A stretch of 64,000 nucleotides of DNA from Buttiauxella sp. A111 (GCF_014189855.1 NZ_BJFN01000004.1:248001-312000), one strand, 5' to 3'; shown: positions 28,347 through 38,119, counted from the stretch's first letter. A program made the numbers and translations. Notes: generated from the sequence alone by a model not told the origin.

Positions 28347-30947
28347 TCATGTGTCGAGGGTCTTAGCGAGCAGCGTTTTCAGTTCAGGGACACACGAACC
28401 ACATTGGGTTCCACAGCGCAGTTTCTCGCCGAGCATGGTTACCGAATGGCAGCCCGACGCGATGGCGTGCGTAATAGATTTCTCCCCTACGCTAAAACAG
28501 GTGCACACGGTGCGACCGGCATCAATGAGGGTTCCCGCCGCTTTTCCCCCCAGCAAAAGATGGCGCCCCTGTGGCGTTTGCGGCGCTGTTTCAAATCCCG
28601 CAACCACCGAAGCAGCGTGAATATCTGGCCACGTTTTCGCGCTGTAAAACGCCAGTTGCAGCTCACCTGCGTGCCAGGCGAGCACGTTATAAAACTCGCT
28701 ATTCCCTTGGGCATATTGCAACTGCCAGCCTCTCGCAGCACTCAGCGTTTCAATCCACGACTCAGGCGGCGTGTCTGCGGCGCACAGAAAATGGTGTATG
28801 CCAGCAGAAGCCTGCCGCCACCACTGAATATCGTCGGTAAGCGCTATCTGATTGCGGGCAAATATTTCTCCCCGCCATGACGGCTGCCAGTGTTGAATAC
28901 GCACCGCCGTTTGCTTGCTTTCCGGCTGCCCGGAATGAGGACAGCACACGCTCGCTACCAGACTATTAATCTGCCCTTTGCGGGCAAACTGTTGACTCCA
29001 GTGCATGGGGATAAACACATTGCCTGGCACCAGGCTTTCACTCTCCTGCACACGCGCCACCATTCCCCCCAGCCGCGAAACAACTCTCACCAATCCATCG
29101 TTGGTGACACCGTAACGTTTTGCATCGAGTGGATGAATATCCAATAGCGGCATATTGATATGCTGCATTAAACGCGGAACGAGACCCGTACGCGTCATGG
29201 TATGCCACTGGTCGCGGATCCGTCCGCTATTGAGGATCAGCGGATAGTGAACATCAGCAACAGCCTGCGGTAATTCCGGTTCGATGGGCACCATCTGGAA
29301 TTTGCCATCTGGGCGCCAGCTTTTAAAGGGCTGATGACCCTGTGTGGAGACCGGCCAACGTACCGGCTCCAGCGCGTCATACTGTTCACGGCTCAGGTTG
29401 GCCAGCCCGCTGATATCAAAAGCGCGAGATCCATTATTTTCAAAACCGGAAAGCGCCGCATGCTCGCTGAAAATGTCGTGTGGATGTCGCCAGTTAAAGG
29501 CATCCCGATAACCCAGACGTTGCGCGATTTGCGCCAGTATCCACCAGTCTGCCCGTGCCTCGCCCGCGGCGGGCATAAACGCACGCTGGCGTGAAATCCG
29601 GCGTTCAGAGTTGGTGACAGTACCGTTCTTCTCACCCCATGCCAGCGCCGGGAATCTGACCGAAGCGTAACGCGACGTGTCCGTTTCACGCACCACGTCA
29701 GAAACGATCACCAGCGGGCAGTTCGCCAGCGCCCGTTCTACACGCGACGCATCGGGCAGCGAAACCACTGGATTCGTGCCCATTATCCATACTGCTTTAA
29801 CTTCGCCGCGCCCGATGGCAGCAAACAGTTCCACCGCCATCAGCCCCGGCGTTTGGGCAATGCGTTCACTCCCCCAGAAACGCCCTAGCCTGGCAATATC
29901 TGCAGCATCAAAATTCATATGACAGGCCAGTTGATTAGCCAATCCACCCACTTCGCGCCCACCCATTGCATTTGGCTGTCCGGTCAGCGAAAACGGGCCG
30001 CAGCCTGGCCGCCCAAGTTTGCCACTCGCCAGATGGACGTTGATTATCGCGTTGCATTTGTCGCTACCGCTCGAGGATTGATTAATTCCCATGGTGTAGA
30101 GCGTCATGGCGCGATCGCACTGACTGAACCATTGCCACAACGTCTGCACATCCTCCTGATTGAGCTGACAAAAGTCGGCGGTTTTTGCCAGATCCCAGCT
30201 TTCAGCAAGACCCAACGCCGCGCTTTGCCCATCAAACTGTCCGGCAACAAGGCGTTGCTGTTGATGCAGGTCATTCAGCAGGCCGACAAACAGTGCGGCA
30301 TCGCTGCCAGGTCGCAGCACCAGGTGCAAATCTGCGATGTCGCAGGTCGCGGTTCGGCGCGGATCGATGACGACAATTTTCATCGTCGGACGCTGTTGCC
30401 TGGCTTGCACCAGGCGTTGATAAAGTACCGGATGCGCCCAGGCCGCATTAGAACCGGTCAATATCACCAGGTCGGTTTGTTCCAGGTCTTCATAACTACA
30501 CGGAACGTAATCTGCGCCAAATGCACGTTTGTAGCCCACCACGGCCGAAGACATACACAACCGTGAATTGGTGTCGATATTGGCCGCGCCGATGAATCCC
30601 TTCATCAGTTTATTCGCAACGTAATAGTCTTCGGTCAGCAGTTGACCGGAAGCATAAAACGCCACCGCTTTCGGGCCGAACTCTTCAATAATGGCATTGA
30701 GTCGTCGCGCCGTTTCATCCAGTGCAGCACTCCATTCCACGCGTTCGCCGTTAACTTCGGGATACAGCAAACGCCCTTCCTGCCCCAGCGTTTCGCCAAG
30801 CGCCGCGCCCTTCACGCACAATCGCCCAAAATTTGCGGGATGCTGTTTGTCGCCGCTTATGACGAAGGTTCCGGCTGCTGTTTGCTCAGCTTCAACGCCA
30901 CACCCAACCCCGCAATAAGGGCACGTGGAACGCACCGCGCGTTTCAT
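28347..30947 (-). CDS. nasA: Assimilatory nitrate reductase catalytic subunit NasA
   Basis: NasA reduces nitrate to nitrite in the cytosol for nitrogen supply, receiving electrons from NasC. The 866-aa protein begins MKRAVRSTCPYCGVGCG, whose Cys ligate the [4Fe-4S] cluster; it has the molybdopterin oxidoreductase domains, and a C-terminal BFD-like [2Fe-2S] domain (CTCFSVGEKS and CGTQCGSC). The start at 30947 overlaps the nasB stop as ATGA, so an upstream in-frame ATG at 31019 is not used. It is the last gene of nasFEDCBA. There is no signal peptide, unlike periplasmic Nap enzymes. Confidence 0.95.
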   Translation of the reverse strand: MKRAVRSTCPYCGVGCGVEAEQTAAGTFVISGDKQHPANFGRLCVKGAALGETLGQEGRLLYPEVNGERVEWSAALDETARRLNAIIEEFGPKAVAFYASGQLLTEDYYVANKLMKGFIGAANIDTNSRLCMSSAVVGYKRAFGADYVPCSYEDLEQTDLVILTGSNAAWAHPVLYQRLVQARQQRPTMKIVVIDPRRTATCDIADLHLVLRPGSDAALFVGLLNDLHQQQRLVAGQFDGQSAALGLAESWDLAKTADFCQLNQEDVQTLWQWFSQCDRAMTLYTMGINQSSSGSDKCNAIINVHLASGKLGRPGCGPFSLTGQPNAMGGREVGGLANQLACHMNFDAADIARLGRFWGSERIAQTPGLMAVELFAAIGRGEVKAVWIMGTNPVVSLPDASRVERALANCPLVIVSDVVRETDTSRYASVRFPALAWGEKNGTVTNSERRISRQRAFMPAAGEARADWWILAQIAQRLGYRDAFNWRHPHDIFSEHAALSGFENNGSRAFDISGLANLSREQYDALEPVRWPVSTQGHQPFKSWRPDGKFQMVPIEPELPQAVADVHYPLILNSGRIRDQWHTMTRTGLVPRLMQHINMPLLDIHPLDAKRYGVTNDGLVRVVSRLGGMVARVQESESLVPGNVFIPMHWSQQFARKGQINSLVASVCCPHSGQPESKQTAVRIQHWQPSWRGEIFARNQIALTDDIQWWRQASAGIHHFLCAADTPPESWIETLSAARGWQLQYAQGNSEFYNVLAWHAGELQLAFYSAKTWPDIHAASVVAGFETAPQTPQGRHLLLGGKAAGTLIDAGRTVCTCFSVGEKSITHAIASGCHSVTMLGEKLRCGTQCGSCVPELKTLLAKTLDT

Positions 30948-33900
30948 GATGCCACCGCACGCATAATCAGCGCCTGATTCCCCACCCACACAGTGCCCTG
31001 TTCGACTTTTACCGGCCACGCACGCACGGCCCGTTCACCGTCTGCCGTGCATCCATCACGCAAGCGAATTCGGTGTTTATACAGTGGGGAAATCACAATC
31101 GGCTCGCCGCTGGCGTCACCCACGATCCCGCGTGATAGGACGTTGGCATCGCTACCCGGCTCGAGATTATCGAGGGCGTAAATAGTCTCACCTATGCGGA
31201 ACAGCGCGATTTGATGCTCGCCCAGGCGTGCGCCAATTCCAGCCTGCGCAGGGATCGCGTTAATATCACATACCGCCTGCCACGGTTTTACCGGAAGCAG
31301 TGCTTGCGGATGTGTCACCTCATTGACGGGCTGTCGTTGCTGGCGCAGATTCTGACGCTGTACCGCTTCGTCAGGTTTATCGCTGTTAACGTATGAGCGA
31401 AACAGCGCCAGTCTGTCCGGGCTGTTGAGCGTGGTTTGCCACTCGCACTGGTACGTTTCCACCACGTTACTCATCTCTTTTTCCAGCTCGTCGGTAAGGC
31501 CTAAGCTGTTGTGCAAAATGACCTCTCGCAGATAGTCAATGCCACCTTCAAGGTTATCCATCCAGGTGCTGGTGCGCTGTAAACGGTCGGCGGTGCGGAT
31601 GTAAAACATCAGCAAGCAGTCGATGGTGCGAATCAGAGTTTCACGATCCAAATCGCTGGCAAACAAATCCGCATGCCGCGGTTTCATGCCACCGTTACCG
31701 CAGACATATAGATTCCAGCCTTTGTCGGTGGCAATCACCCCGATGTCCTTACTTTGTGCTTCGGCGCATTCACGAGTACAGCCAGAAACCGCCATTTTGA
31801 TTTTGTGCGGGGAGCGCAGCCCCTTGTAACGGTTTTCCAGCTCAATCGCGAGGCCTGTCGAGTCCTGTACGCCGTATCGACACCACGTCGAACCCACGCA
31901 CGATTTCACCGTGCGTAACGATTTTCCGTAGGCATGACCGGTTTCAAATCCCGCCGCGACCAATTCTGCCCAAATCGCTGGCAGCTCTTCCAGGCGTGCG
32001 CCAAATAAGTCTATGCGCTGACCGCCGGTAATTTTGCTGTATAACTGATAACGCTTTGCCACCTGGCCGATAGCAATCAGCCCGTCCGGTGTAATTTCCC
32101 CCGCAGGAACGCGCGGAACAATGGAGTAAGTGCCGTCTTTCTGGATGTTGGCAAAATAACGGTCATTGGTGTCTTGTAGCGGCAAATGTGCAGGTTTTAG
32201 CAGGTATTCATTCCAGCATGATGCCAGTACAGAGGTCGCCAGCGGTTTGCAGATTTCGCAGCCATGACCGTGACCGTAGCGGCTAATCAGCTGCTCAAAA
32301 CTGCGGATGTGGTTGACGCGTACCAGGTGATAAATCTCTTGTCGTGAGTATGGGAAGTGCTCGCAGATGTCCTTTTTCACCTCCACACCCTGCAGGTGTA
32401 ACTGGTACTCCAGCACCTGTTTCACCAGCGCCGAACAACCTCCGCAGCCCGTCGCCGCTTTGGTGCAGGATTTAATCGCCCCCATGTCATCTGCTCCCAT
32501 GTTCACTGCGGAACAAATATCCGCCTTGCTGACGTTGTGACACGAGCAAATCTGCGCCGTGTCGGGCAACGCCGCCACACCTAAACCCTTCGGCGTACTA
32601 CCCGCCGATGCAGGTAAAATCAGGCTTTCGGGTTGGGCGGGCAAAGGCATGGCGTTGAGCATCATTTGCAACAGTTGCGCATATTCACTACTGTCGCCCA
32701 CCAACACACCTCCCAGCAGAGTTTTGTTGTCGCCAGAAACCACGATCTTTTTGTAGATTTGCTGCGGACCGTTGGTCCACTGGTAACTCTGGCTGCCTGG
32801 CGTGCGACCATGAGCATCACCAAATGAGGCCACTTCAATACCCAGCAGCTTCAGTTTGGTACTCATATCCGCACCGTGAAACCCGGACTCTTGTCCTGCA
32901 AGGGTCGCCGCCGTGACGCGTGCCATCTGGTAACCGGGTGCGACGAGGCCAAAGATTTTCCCTTCCCACAACGCACACTCACCGATGGCGTAAATCGTGC
33001 TGTCGCTGGTCTGGCAGTGGTCATTGATAACTATCCCGCCACGCTCGCCAACGGCCAAATTTCCGCTTTTCGCCAATTCATCTTGCGGGCGAATACCGGC
33101 GGAAAAGACGATTAAGTCGGTGCTCAGCGTTTCGCCATCGGAGAAATTGAGTTGCAGGCCACTCTCAACCTCAGTAATCGCCGTGGTGGATTTGCTGGTA
33201 TGCACCTGAACACCGATATCACTTATTTTCTCACGTAACATCGCGGCACCCACGTTATCGAGCTGTACCGCCATTAAGTTGGGGGCAAACTCCACCACAT
33301 GCGTTTCCAGGCCAAGCTGTTTAAGGGCGTTTGCTGCTTCCAGCCCCAGCAAACCGCCGCCAATCACCACGCCACGCGTGGCGTGACGCGCTCGTTCCGC
33401 AATTGCATCAAGATCGTCGAGCGAGCGATAGACAAAACAGGCCGGAAGCGTGTGGCCAGGTACGGGTGGGACAAAGGGATACGATCCGGTAGCCAGTACC
33501 AGTTTATCCCAGAAAATTTCATGCCCCTGGTCATCGCGCACCAGGCGTTGCTTACGGTCAATATCTACAACTTTGCTGTGACAACGCAGTTCAATGCCGT
33601 TTTCGTTAAAGAAATCCCCCTGAACCATCGACAGCGATTGCGCACTGCGTCCAGCAAAATATTCCGAAAGATGGACACGATCGTAGGCCGGATGGCGCTC
33701 TTCACCGAACACCACAATGTGAAAGCGCAGGTGGAGTTGCTGCGCCACACACTGCTCCAGAAAGTGATGGCCGACCATGCCGTGGCCAATGACTACCAGC
33801 GTTTGTTTTGTCATGTCGTCATTTCCGGCAGCCAGCGGCTGCTCATCTGAGAGGAATTCATCAAACAGCACGGCAGGCGTAATCGGCGCTGCGCTGCATA

Positions 33901-35017
33901 AAATGTCGGCCAGGGCATTGGCGGGCGTGATATCCCCCAGCAGTAAAGCGCCCACTAATTTGCCGCCGCGCAAATGCAGGCAACGATAGTGTTTCGCCAG
34001 GGGATCAAATGCGGTGAGTATCTGGGTATCCGGCCCTGCGTTGATGTCGCCTGCCGAAAACAGTGGAATTCCACTGACTTTCAGGCGTGTGCCACGATCC
34101 TGATAGCAGAAATCATGAGTGGCTTCAGCGCACAGACGAGCGGCTAATACATCAGCCTGTTGCAGGCACGGAGCCACCAGCCCCCACGTCTGCCCGTCTA
34201 TTTCGCAGCATTCGCCGATTGCGCTGATGTGCGGAGTGTCGCTACGCAGTTGCGCATCAACGGTAATACCGCGCTGGCAGGCGATTCCCGCTCGCAAGGC
34301 CAGCGAAATACTCGGTTTTACGCCGGTTGCGATAATCACCCGCCCGGCAGGTAATACCTCACCGTTGCTCAACACCACGCTATCTGTATTGATGCGTTCA
34401 ATGCCGCAGTTGAGCTGGCAGACAATGCCGCGCTCTGCGAGATGTTGCTCAAGAAGGACGCCGGCATCCTGATTAAGCTGAATGTCCATCAACCACGGTT
34501 GGCGGTGAACCAGCGTCACGGGGATGTCACGCATACAAAGTGCGGCAGCCGCTTCAACACCCAGCAATCCGCCACCCAGCACCACGGCATCTCCTTCGCC
34601 TTGCAAAATAGCGTCGACGTCTGCCAGTGTGCGAAAACCGTGGACGTGCGGCAGCGTATGCCCCTCAATCGGCGGGATATAGGGCAGCGATCCCGTTGCG
34701 AAAACCAGTTCGTCATAATTAAGCGAGCGCTTTGCCGATCGCACCGTCTGTTGTTGGGTGTCCACGTCCAGCACGGCTTCGCCCGTTAATAACTCAATAC
34801 CATGGGAAACATACCAGGCAGCATCGTGCAGTTGCATGGTACTGGCGGGTTTCTCACCCGCCAGTACCGGAGAGAGCTGAATACGGTTGTAGCTGAGCCC
34901 GGGTTCTTCGCCAAAAACGGTAATAGCAAAACGCCCCGCGGCCCGCGCCACAACCTGCTCGACCAGGCGTATGGCGGCCATACCACTACCGATAACAATC
35001 AGACGTTGCGGTTTCAT
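30944..35017 (-). CDS. nasCB: NasC-NasB fusion: nitrate reductase NADH subunit joined to siroheme nitrite reductase
   Basis: One open frame of 1357 aa covers two proteins that are separate in Klebsiella. Residues 1-401 are NasC-like: a pyridine-nucleotide-disulfide oxidoreductase with FAD motif IGSGMAA (8-14) and NAD motif LGGGLLGVEAA, which passes NADH electrons to NasA. From Met402 (33814) the NasB part repeats this fold (IGHGMVG, IGGGLLGLEAA), then has two BFD-like cysteine domains (CSCHNVSK...CGGC; CEICKP), a siroheme/[4Fe-4S] nitrite reductase core (CVGSTWC, SGCTREC) and a C-terminal NirD-like domain without Rieske ligands, as in E. coli NirD. NasB would make ammonium from nitrite. Met402 is preceded by GGAAATGACGAC, so a separate NasB could also be made. 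The start at 35017 follows GAGGAG. Confidence 0.9.
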   Translation of the reverse strand: MKPQRLIVIGSGMAAIRLVEQVVARAAGRFAITVFGEEPGLSYNRIQLSPVLAGEKPASTMQLHDAAWYVSHGIELLTGEAVLDVDTQQQTVRSAKRSLNYDELVFATGSLPYIPPIEGHTLPHVHGFRTLADVDAILQGEGDAVVLGGGLLGVEAAAALCMRDIPVTLVHRQPWLMDIQLNQDAGVLLEQHLAERGIVCQLNCGIERINTDSVVLSNGEVLPAGRVIIATGVKPSISLALRAGIACQRGITVDAQLRSDTPHISAIGECCEIDGQTWGLVAPCLQQADVLAARLCAEATHDFCYQDRGTRLKVSGIPLFSAGDINAGPDTQILTAFDPLAKHYRCLHLRGGKLVGALLLGDITPANALADILCSAAPITPAVLFDEFLSDEQPLAAGNDDMTKQTLVVIGHGMVGHHFLEQCVAQQLHLRFHIVVFGEERHPAYDRVHLSEYFAGRSAQSLSMVQGDFFNENGIELRCHSKVVDIDRKQRLVRDDQGHEIFWDKLVLATGSYPFVPPVPGHTLPACFVYRSLDDLDAIAERARHATRGVVIGGGLLGLEAANALKQLGLETHVVEFAPNLMAVQLDNVGAAMLREKISDIGVQVHTSKSTTAITEVESGLQLNFSDGETLSTDLIVFSAGIRPQDELAKSGNLAVGERGGIVINDHCQTSDSTIYAIGECALWEGKIFGLVAPGYQMARVTAATLAGQESGFHGADMSTKLKLLGIEVASFGDAHGRTPGSQSYQWTNGPQQIYKKIVVSGDNKTLLGGVLVGDSSEYAQLLQMMLNAMPLPAQPESLILPASAGSTPKGLGVAALPDTAQICSCHNVSKADICSAVNMGADDMGAIKSCTKAATGCGGCSALVKQVLEYQLHLQGVEVKKDICEHFPYSRQEIYHLVRVNHIRSFEQLISRYGHGHGCEICKPLATSVLASCWNEYLLKPAHLPLQDTNDRYFANIQKDGTYSIVPRVPAGEITPDGLIAIGQVAKRYQLYSKITGGQRIDLFGARLEELPAIWAELVAAGFETGHAYGKSLRTVKSCVGSTWCRYGVQDSTGLAIELENRYKGLRSPHKIKMAVSGCTRECAEAQSKDIGVIATDKGWNLYVCGNGGMKPRHADLFASDLDRETLIRTIDCLLMFYIRTADRLQRTSTWMDNLEGGIDYLREVILHNSLGLTDELEKEMSNVVETYQCEWQTTLNSPDRLALFRSYVNSDKPDEAVQRQNLRQQRQPVNEVTHPQALLPVKPWQAVCDINAIPAQAGIGARLGEHQIALFRIGETIYALDNLEPGSDANVLSRGIVGDASGEPIVISPLYKHRIRLRDGCTADGERAVRAWPVKVEQGTVWVGNQALIMRAVAS

Positions 35018-35027
35018 AAGCGGCTCC

Positions 35028-35816
35028 TCAGGCAGCCTTCGGCTGTTTTTCGTAGAGAAAACGCAGCACCTGCTGGCGCAAATGGTGATAGCGACGGTCT
35101 TCCGCCAGCTCCACGCGGTTGCGCGGGCGTGGTAAATCCACCAGCAATGTTTCGCCCACCGTTGCTGCAGGGCCGTTGGTCATCATCAACACGCGATCTG
35201 AAAGCAGCACCGCTTCATCCACGTCATGGGTGATCAGCACAATAGTGGTGCGCAGCTCTTGCTGAATGTGCATCACCGCATCTTGCAAATGGGCGCGGGT
35301 TAGCGCGTCGAGCGCGCCGAAGGGTTCATCCATCAGCAGCACTTTTGGTTTCATCGCCAGTGCGCGAGCAATACCTACCCGCTGCTTCATGCCGCCTGAA
35401 ATTTCACCTGGGCGTTTATCAATGGCGTGACCCATTTGTACCCGCTCAAGGTTGTGAATGATCCATTCACGCCGTTCGGCGCGACTCATGGTGCGGCGAA
35501 ATACCTGGTCTACCGCCAGTGCGACATTTTCAAAACAGGTCATCCATGGCAGCAGTGAATGGTTTTGAAACACCACCGCGCGTTCAGGACCGGGACCGGC
35601 AATTTCACGGTTGTCGCAAAGCAGCCCCCCTTCAGACGGCAACGTGATCCCGGCAATCAAGTTGAGCAACGTGGATTTACCGCATCCTGAATGGCCAATC
35701 AGGCTGATGGTTTCCCCTTCGGCGATATCAAAACTGACATTGCTCAGTGCAATAAACTCACCGCTTGCGGTAGAAAAATGTTGGCTGACATTTTGAACCT
35801 GAATAATTTTCTTCAT
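35028..35816 (-). CDS. nasD: Nitrate/nitrite ABC transporter ATPase NasD
   Basis: A 262-aa ABC ATPase with Walker A GHSGCGKST near residue 38, the signature ISGGMKQR, Walker B VLLMDEPFGALD and an H-loop Asp-His pair in LITHDVDEA. It powers nitrate and nitrite uptake with NasE (permease) and NasF (binding protein). The order nasF-nasE-nasD and the tight spacing of 10 bases on each side show one operon. The naming follows Klebsiella; it resembles NrtD of cyanobacteria and should not be confused with NasD of Bacillus, a nitrite reductase. Confidence 0.94.
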   Translation of the reverse strand: MKKIIQVQNVSQHFSTASGEFIALSNVSFDIAEGETISLIGHSGCGKSTLLNLIAGITLPSEGGLLCDNREIAGPGPERAVVFQNHSLLPWMTCFENVALAVDQVFRRTMSRAERREWIIHNLERVQMGHAIDKRPGEISGGMKQRVGIARALAMKPKVLLMDEPFGALDALTRAHLQDAVMHIQQELRTTIVLITHDVDEAVLLSDRVLMMTNGPAATVGETLLVDLPRPRNRVELAEDRRYHHLRQQVLRFLYEKQPKAA

Positions 35817-35826
35817 GTTTTTCCCC

Positions 35827-36708
35827 TTATTTTTCCCAGCTAAAGCGACGCGCTAACAGCATTAAGCCTTGTTCGAGCAACAGCCCAACCACCCCGATAA
35901 TCACAATGGCGATAAGAATGTTTTCGACGTTGAGGTTGTTCCACTCGTTCCAGATCCAAAAGCCAATCCCCAACTCGCCAGTCAGCATTTCTGCGGCAAC
36001 AATCACCAGCCAGGCGATGCCGATAGATAAACGCGCGCCGGTTAAGACCGCAGGGAGAACCGCCGGAAATAAAATGCGCCGCATGACCGTCCATTCGGAA
36101 AGCTTCAGCACACGCGCCACGTTGAGATAGTCGTCCGGAATGCGCTTCACCCCTTCGGCGGTATTGATAACCATCGGCCAGATGGAACAGATGAAAATGG
36201 TCCAGCTCGACGCAGGTTCGGCCTTCTGGAAGAGCAGCAAACCAATTGGCAGCCAGGCCAGCGGGCTGACCGGGCGCAATAGCGCGATAATCGGGTTAAA
36301 CATGCGGGCGAGGAAGGTAAAGCGGCCAATCAGGAAACCCGCAGGAATACCCACGATGGCGGCAAGACCGAACCCAATAGCCACACGCTGAAGTGAGGCC
36401 AGGATGTTCCAGCCGATGCCCTGGTCGTTTGGTCCGGCGTTATAGAACGGGTCGGAGAACAAGACGATTGCCGAATCCAGGGTGCTGAGCGGCGTCGGGA
36501 AGCCTTTGCCGTTGAGCGCGGCGAGTTGCCATGCCAACACCAACAAACCCATACCGAAAACGGCGGGGATCAGGCGTTGAAACAGACTCAAACTTAGCTG
36601 GCGCCATCGTGGTTTGCGGCGACGAACGACGACCGGAGGCAGCGTGATCACTTCACCCACAGGGGCGCTAAGTTCCGGCACTGACGGTTTTTGTGCTGCC
36701 GTGTTCAT
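35827..36708 (-). CDS. nasE: Nitrate/nitrite ABC transporter permease NasE
   Basis: A 293-aa inner-membrane permease of the binding-protein-dependent (NrtB) type with about six membrane segments and an EAA-like loop (EGVKRIPDDYLNVARVL near residue 180). The N-terminal 45 residues are a cytosolic arm rich in Pro, Val and Arg. The start MNTAAQK at 36708 follows GGGGA and lies one base beyond the nasF stop; a frame extended upstream would overlap nasF by 76 bases and is less likely. Confidence 0.93.
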   Translation of the reverse strand: MNTAAQKPSVPELSAPVGEVITLPPVVVRRRKPRWRQLSLSLFQRLIPAVFGMGLLVLAWQLAALNGKGFPTPLSTLDSAIVLFSDPFYNAGPNDQGIGWNILASLQRVAIGFGLAAIVGIPAGFLIGRFTFLARMFNPIIALLRPVSPLAWLPIGLLLFQKAEPASSWTIFICSIWPMVINTAEGVKRIPDDYLNVARVLKLSEWTVMRRILFPAVLPAVLTGARLSIGIAWLVIVAAEMLTGELGIGFWIWNEWNNLNVENILIAIVIIGVVGLLLEQGLMLLARRFSWEK

Positions 36709-36709
36709 A

Positions 36710-37969
36710 TCATTCCCCTTCGCGTTTAATGGCAAAACTTGCGGCGTAAGCGGCAGGATGGCTGCCGTTCCAGGTGCTTCCATCCATCAACGTGCTGGTT
36801 CGCATCGGGCTTGAAGGAAGTGAAACGTTACCCACGGCTGCTGCGGCTTGCTGATAGATGTCGATGCGGTTAATGCGTTTGGCAACGGCGAGATAATCCG
36901 GGTCGTGGTCCAGCAATCCCCAACGACGATGCTGGGTCAGGAACCACATGCCGTCGGATAACCACGGGAAAGTCACTTCCCCATCACGGAAAAACTGCAT
37001 TGCGTGATTGTCCTGCCAGGTTTTCCCAACCCCGTTGTCGTATTGCCCGAGCATGCGCCCGGTGAGGTATTCAGCTTTGGTGTTGAGATAAGCTCGTCCT
37101 GCGAGCACGTTGGCGGTTTCGCGGCGATTGTCGTCACTGGCATCAATCCAGCGCGATGCATCAAGAATTGCGGCGACCAACGCCCGTGCAGTATTGGGGT
37201 TTTGCTCCACCCACTCGCGACGTGTACCGAGGATTTTTTCCGGATGATCCGGCCAAATTGATTGAGACGTGGCAGCAGTAAATCCGATGCTGTTACTGAT
37301 GGCTCGCTGATTCCATGGCTCACCCACGCAGAACCCCTGCATATTGCCGATACGCATGTTCATCACCATTTGCGGGGGTGGAACCACTACCGTGCGCACA
37401 TCGGTGAACGGGTTGATTCCCGCCTGCGCCAGCCAGAAATAGAGCCACATCGCGTGCGTGCCGGTCGGAAAGGTATGCGCGAAGGTAAAACTGCCAGGCG
37501 CCTGGCTTACCACCTGTTTTTTCAGGCTTTCCCCGTCGGTGACTCCCTGCTTTACCAGCTCCAGGGAGAGCGAGATCGCCTGACCGTTGTTGTTGAGCGT
37601 CATCAGGTTAGCCATCGCCTGCTGTTTGCCGGCAATGCCCAACTCAAGGCCGTAGACCAGGCCGTATAAAACATGGGCCGCATCGAGTTCACCGGACACC
37701 ATTTTGTCGCGTACCGCCGCCCAGCCCGCTTCTTTGCTTGGAACAATCGAAATACCGTATTTTTTATCGAAGCCTTTGACCGACGCCATGACCACCGAGG
37801 CGCAGTCGGTCAGCGGAATAAAACCCACTTTTACGGTGTTTTGCTCAGGGGCATCACTGCCTGCCGCCCAGGCAGAACCCATCATGCCGGGGAGCAAAAC
37901 TGCGCTACCTAAAGCGGCACCCGCCTGTAGAAAACGACGACGCGAGAGGACCAGAGGTTTGTTGCTCAT
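36710..37969 (-). CDS. nasF: Nitrate/nitrite-binding protein NasF
   Basis: The periplasmic solute-binding protein of the nitrate ABC transporter. The 419-aa protein carries a twin-arginine signal (SRRRFLQAGAALGSAVLLP, cleavage after AWA near residue 36), which fits export in a folded state, and an NMT1/NrtA-type binding domain. The start at 37969 (MSNKPLV) follows AGGA by eight bases; ATG at 37978 is the alternative. It is the first gene of the operon and follows a leader with ANTAR hairpins and a terminator. Confidence 0.94.
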   Translation of the reverse strand: MSNKPLVLSRRRFLQAGAALGSAVLLPGMMGSAWAAGSDAPEQNTVKVGFIPLTDCASVVMASVKGFDKKYGISIVPSKEAGWAAVRDKMVSGELDAAHVLYGLVYGLELGIAGKQQAMANLMTLNNNGQAISLSLELVKQGVTDGESLKKQVVSQAPGSFTFAHTFPTGTHAMWLYFWLAQAGINPFTDVRTVVVPPPQMVMNMRIGNMQGFCVGEPWNQRAISNSIGFTAATSQSIWPDHPEKILGTRREWVEQNPNTARALVAAILDASRWIDASDDNRRETANVLAGRAYLNTKAEYLTGRMLGQYDNGVGKTWQDNHAMQFFRDGEVTFPWLSDGMWFLTQHRRWGLLDHDPDYLAVAKRINRIDIYQQAAAAVGNVSLPSSPMRTSTLMDGSTWNGSHPAAYAASFAIKREGE

Positions 37970-37992
37970 CGGCTTCATCCTGATAAAAAGAT

Positions 37993-38040
37993 AAAAAAAA
38001 ACGCCCAACAATGTGGGTAAGCACATTGAAGGACGCCTTT
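37993..38040 (-). terminator. Leader terminator of nasF (target of NasR)
   Basis: On the minus strand CAATGTG and CACATTG pair perfectly and extend outward, after a two-base mismatch, with AAAGGCGTCC against GGGCGTTTT, followed by nine T. It is 24 bases before the nasF start. The distal arm overlaps ANTAR hairpin P2, so P2 and the terminator cannot form together. Confidence 0.9.
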
Positions 38041-38071
38041 GTCCAACCTGGAAGGCACCGCCATTGGCGCC
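38031..38071 (-). promoter_or_regulatory. Two ANTAR hexaloop hairpins in the nasF leader
   Basis: P1 (38054-38071) reads GGCGCC-AATGGC-GGTGCC: a six-pair stem (one G-U) and a six-base loop with A at position 1 and G at 4. P2 (38031-38044) reads GGAC-AAAGGC-GTCC, again A1 and G4. Two such hairpins before a terminator are the known target of ANTAR antiterminators, here NasR. Confidence 0.92.
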
Positions 38072-38101
38072 ATTCAGGTAAAAATAGTCTTCATATAAGC
38101 A

Positions 38102-38119
38102 ATGCAACTCTCATGCCAG
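38102..38119 (-). promoter_or_regulatory. Sigma-54 promoter of nasF
   Basis: On the minus strand CTGGCATGAGAGTTGCAT has the invariant GG and GC with 10 bases between them, the -24/-12 form. Transcription would begin near 38092, giving a leader of about 123 bases. Klebsiella nasF is also sigma-54 dependent. Confidence 0.9.

Noticed and set aside
30948-31019. N-terminal extension of nasA
   Set aside because: Start at 30947 forms the ATGA overlap with nasB and puts the CPYCGVGC cluster motif at the usual distance from the N-terminus.
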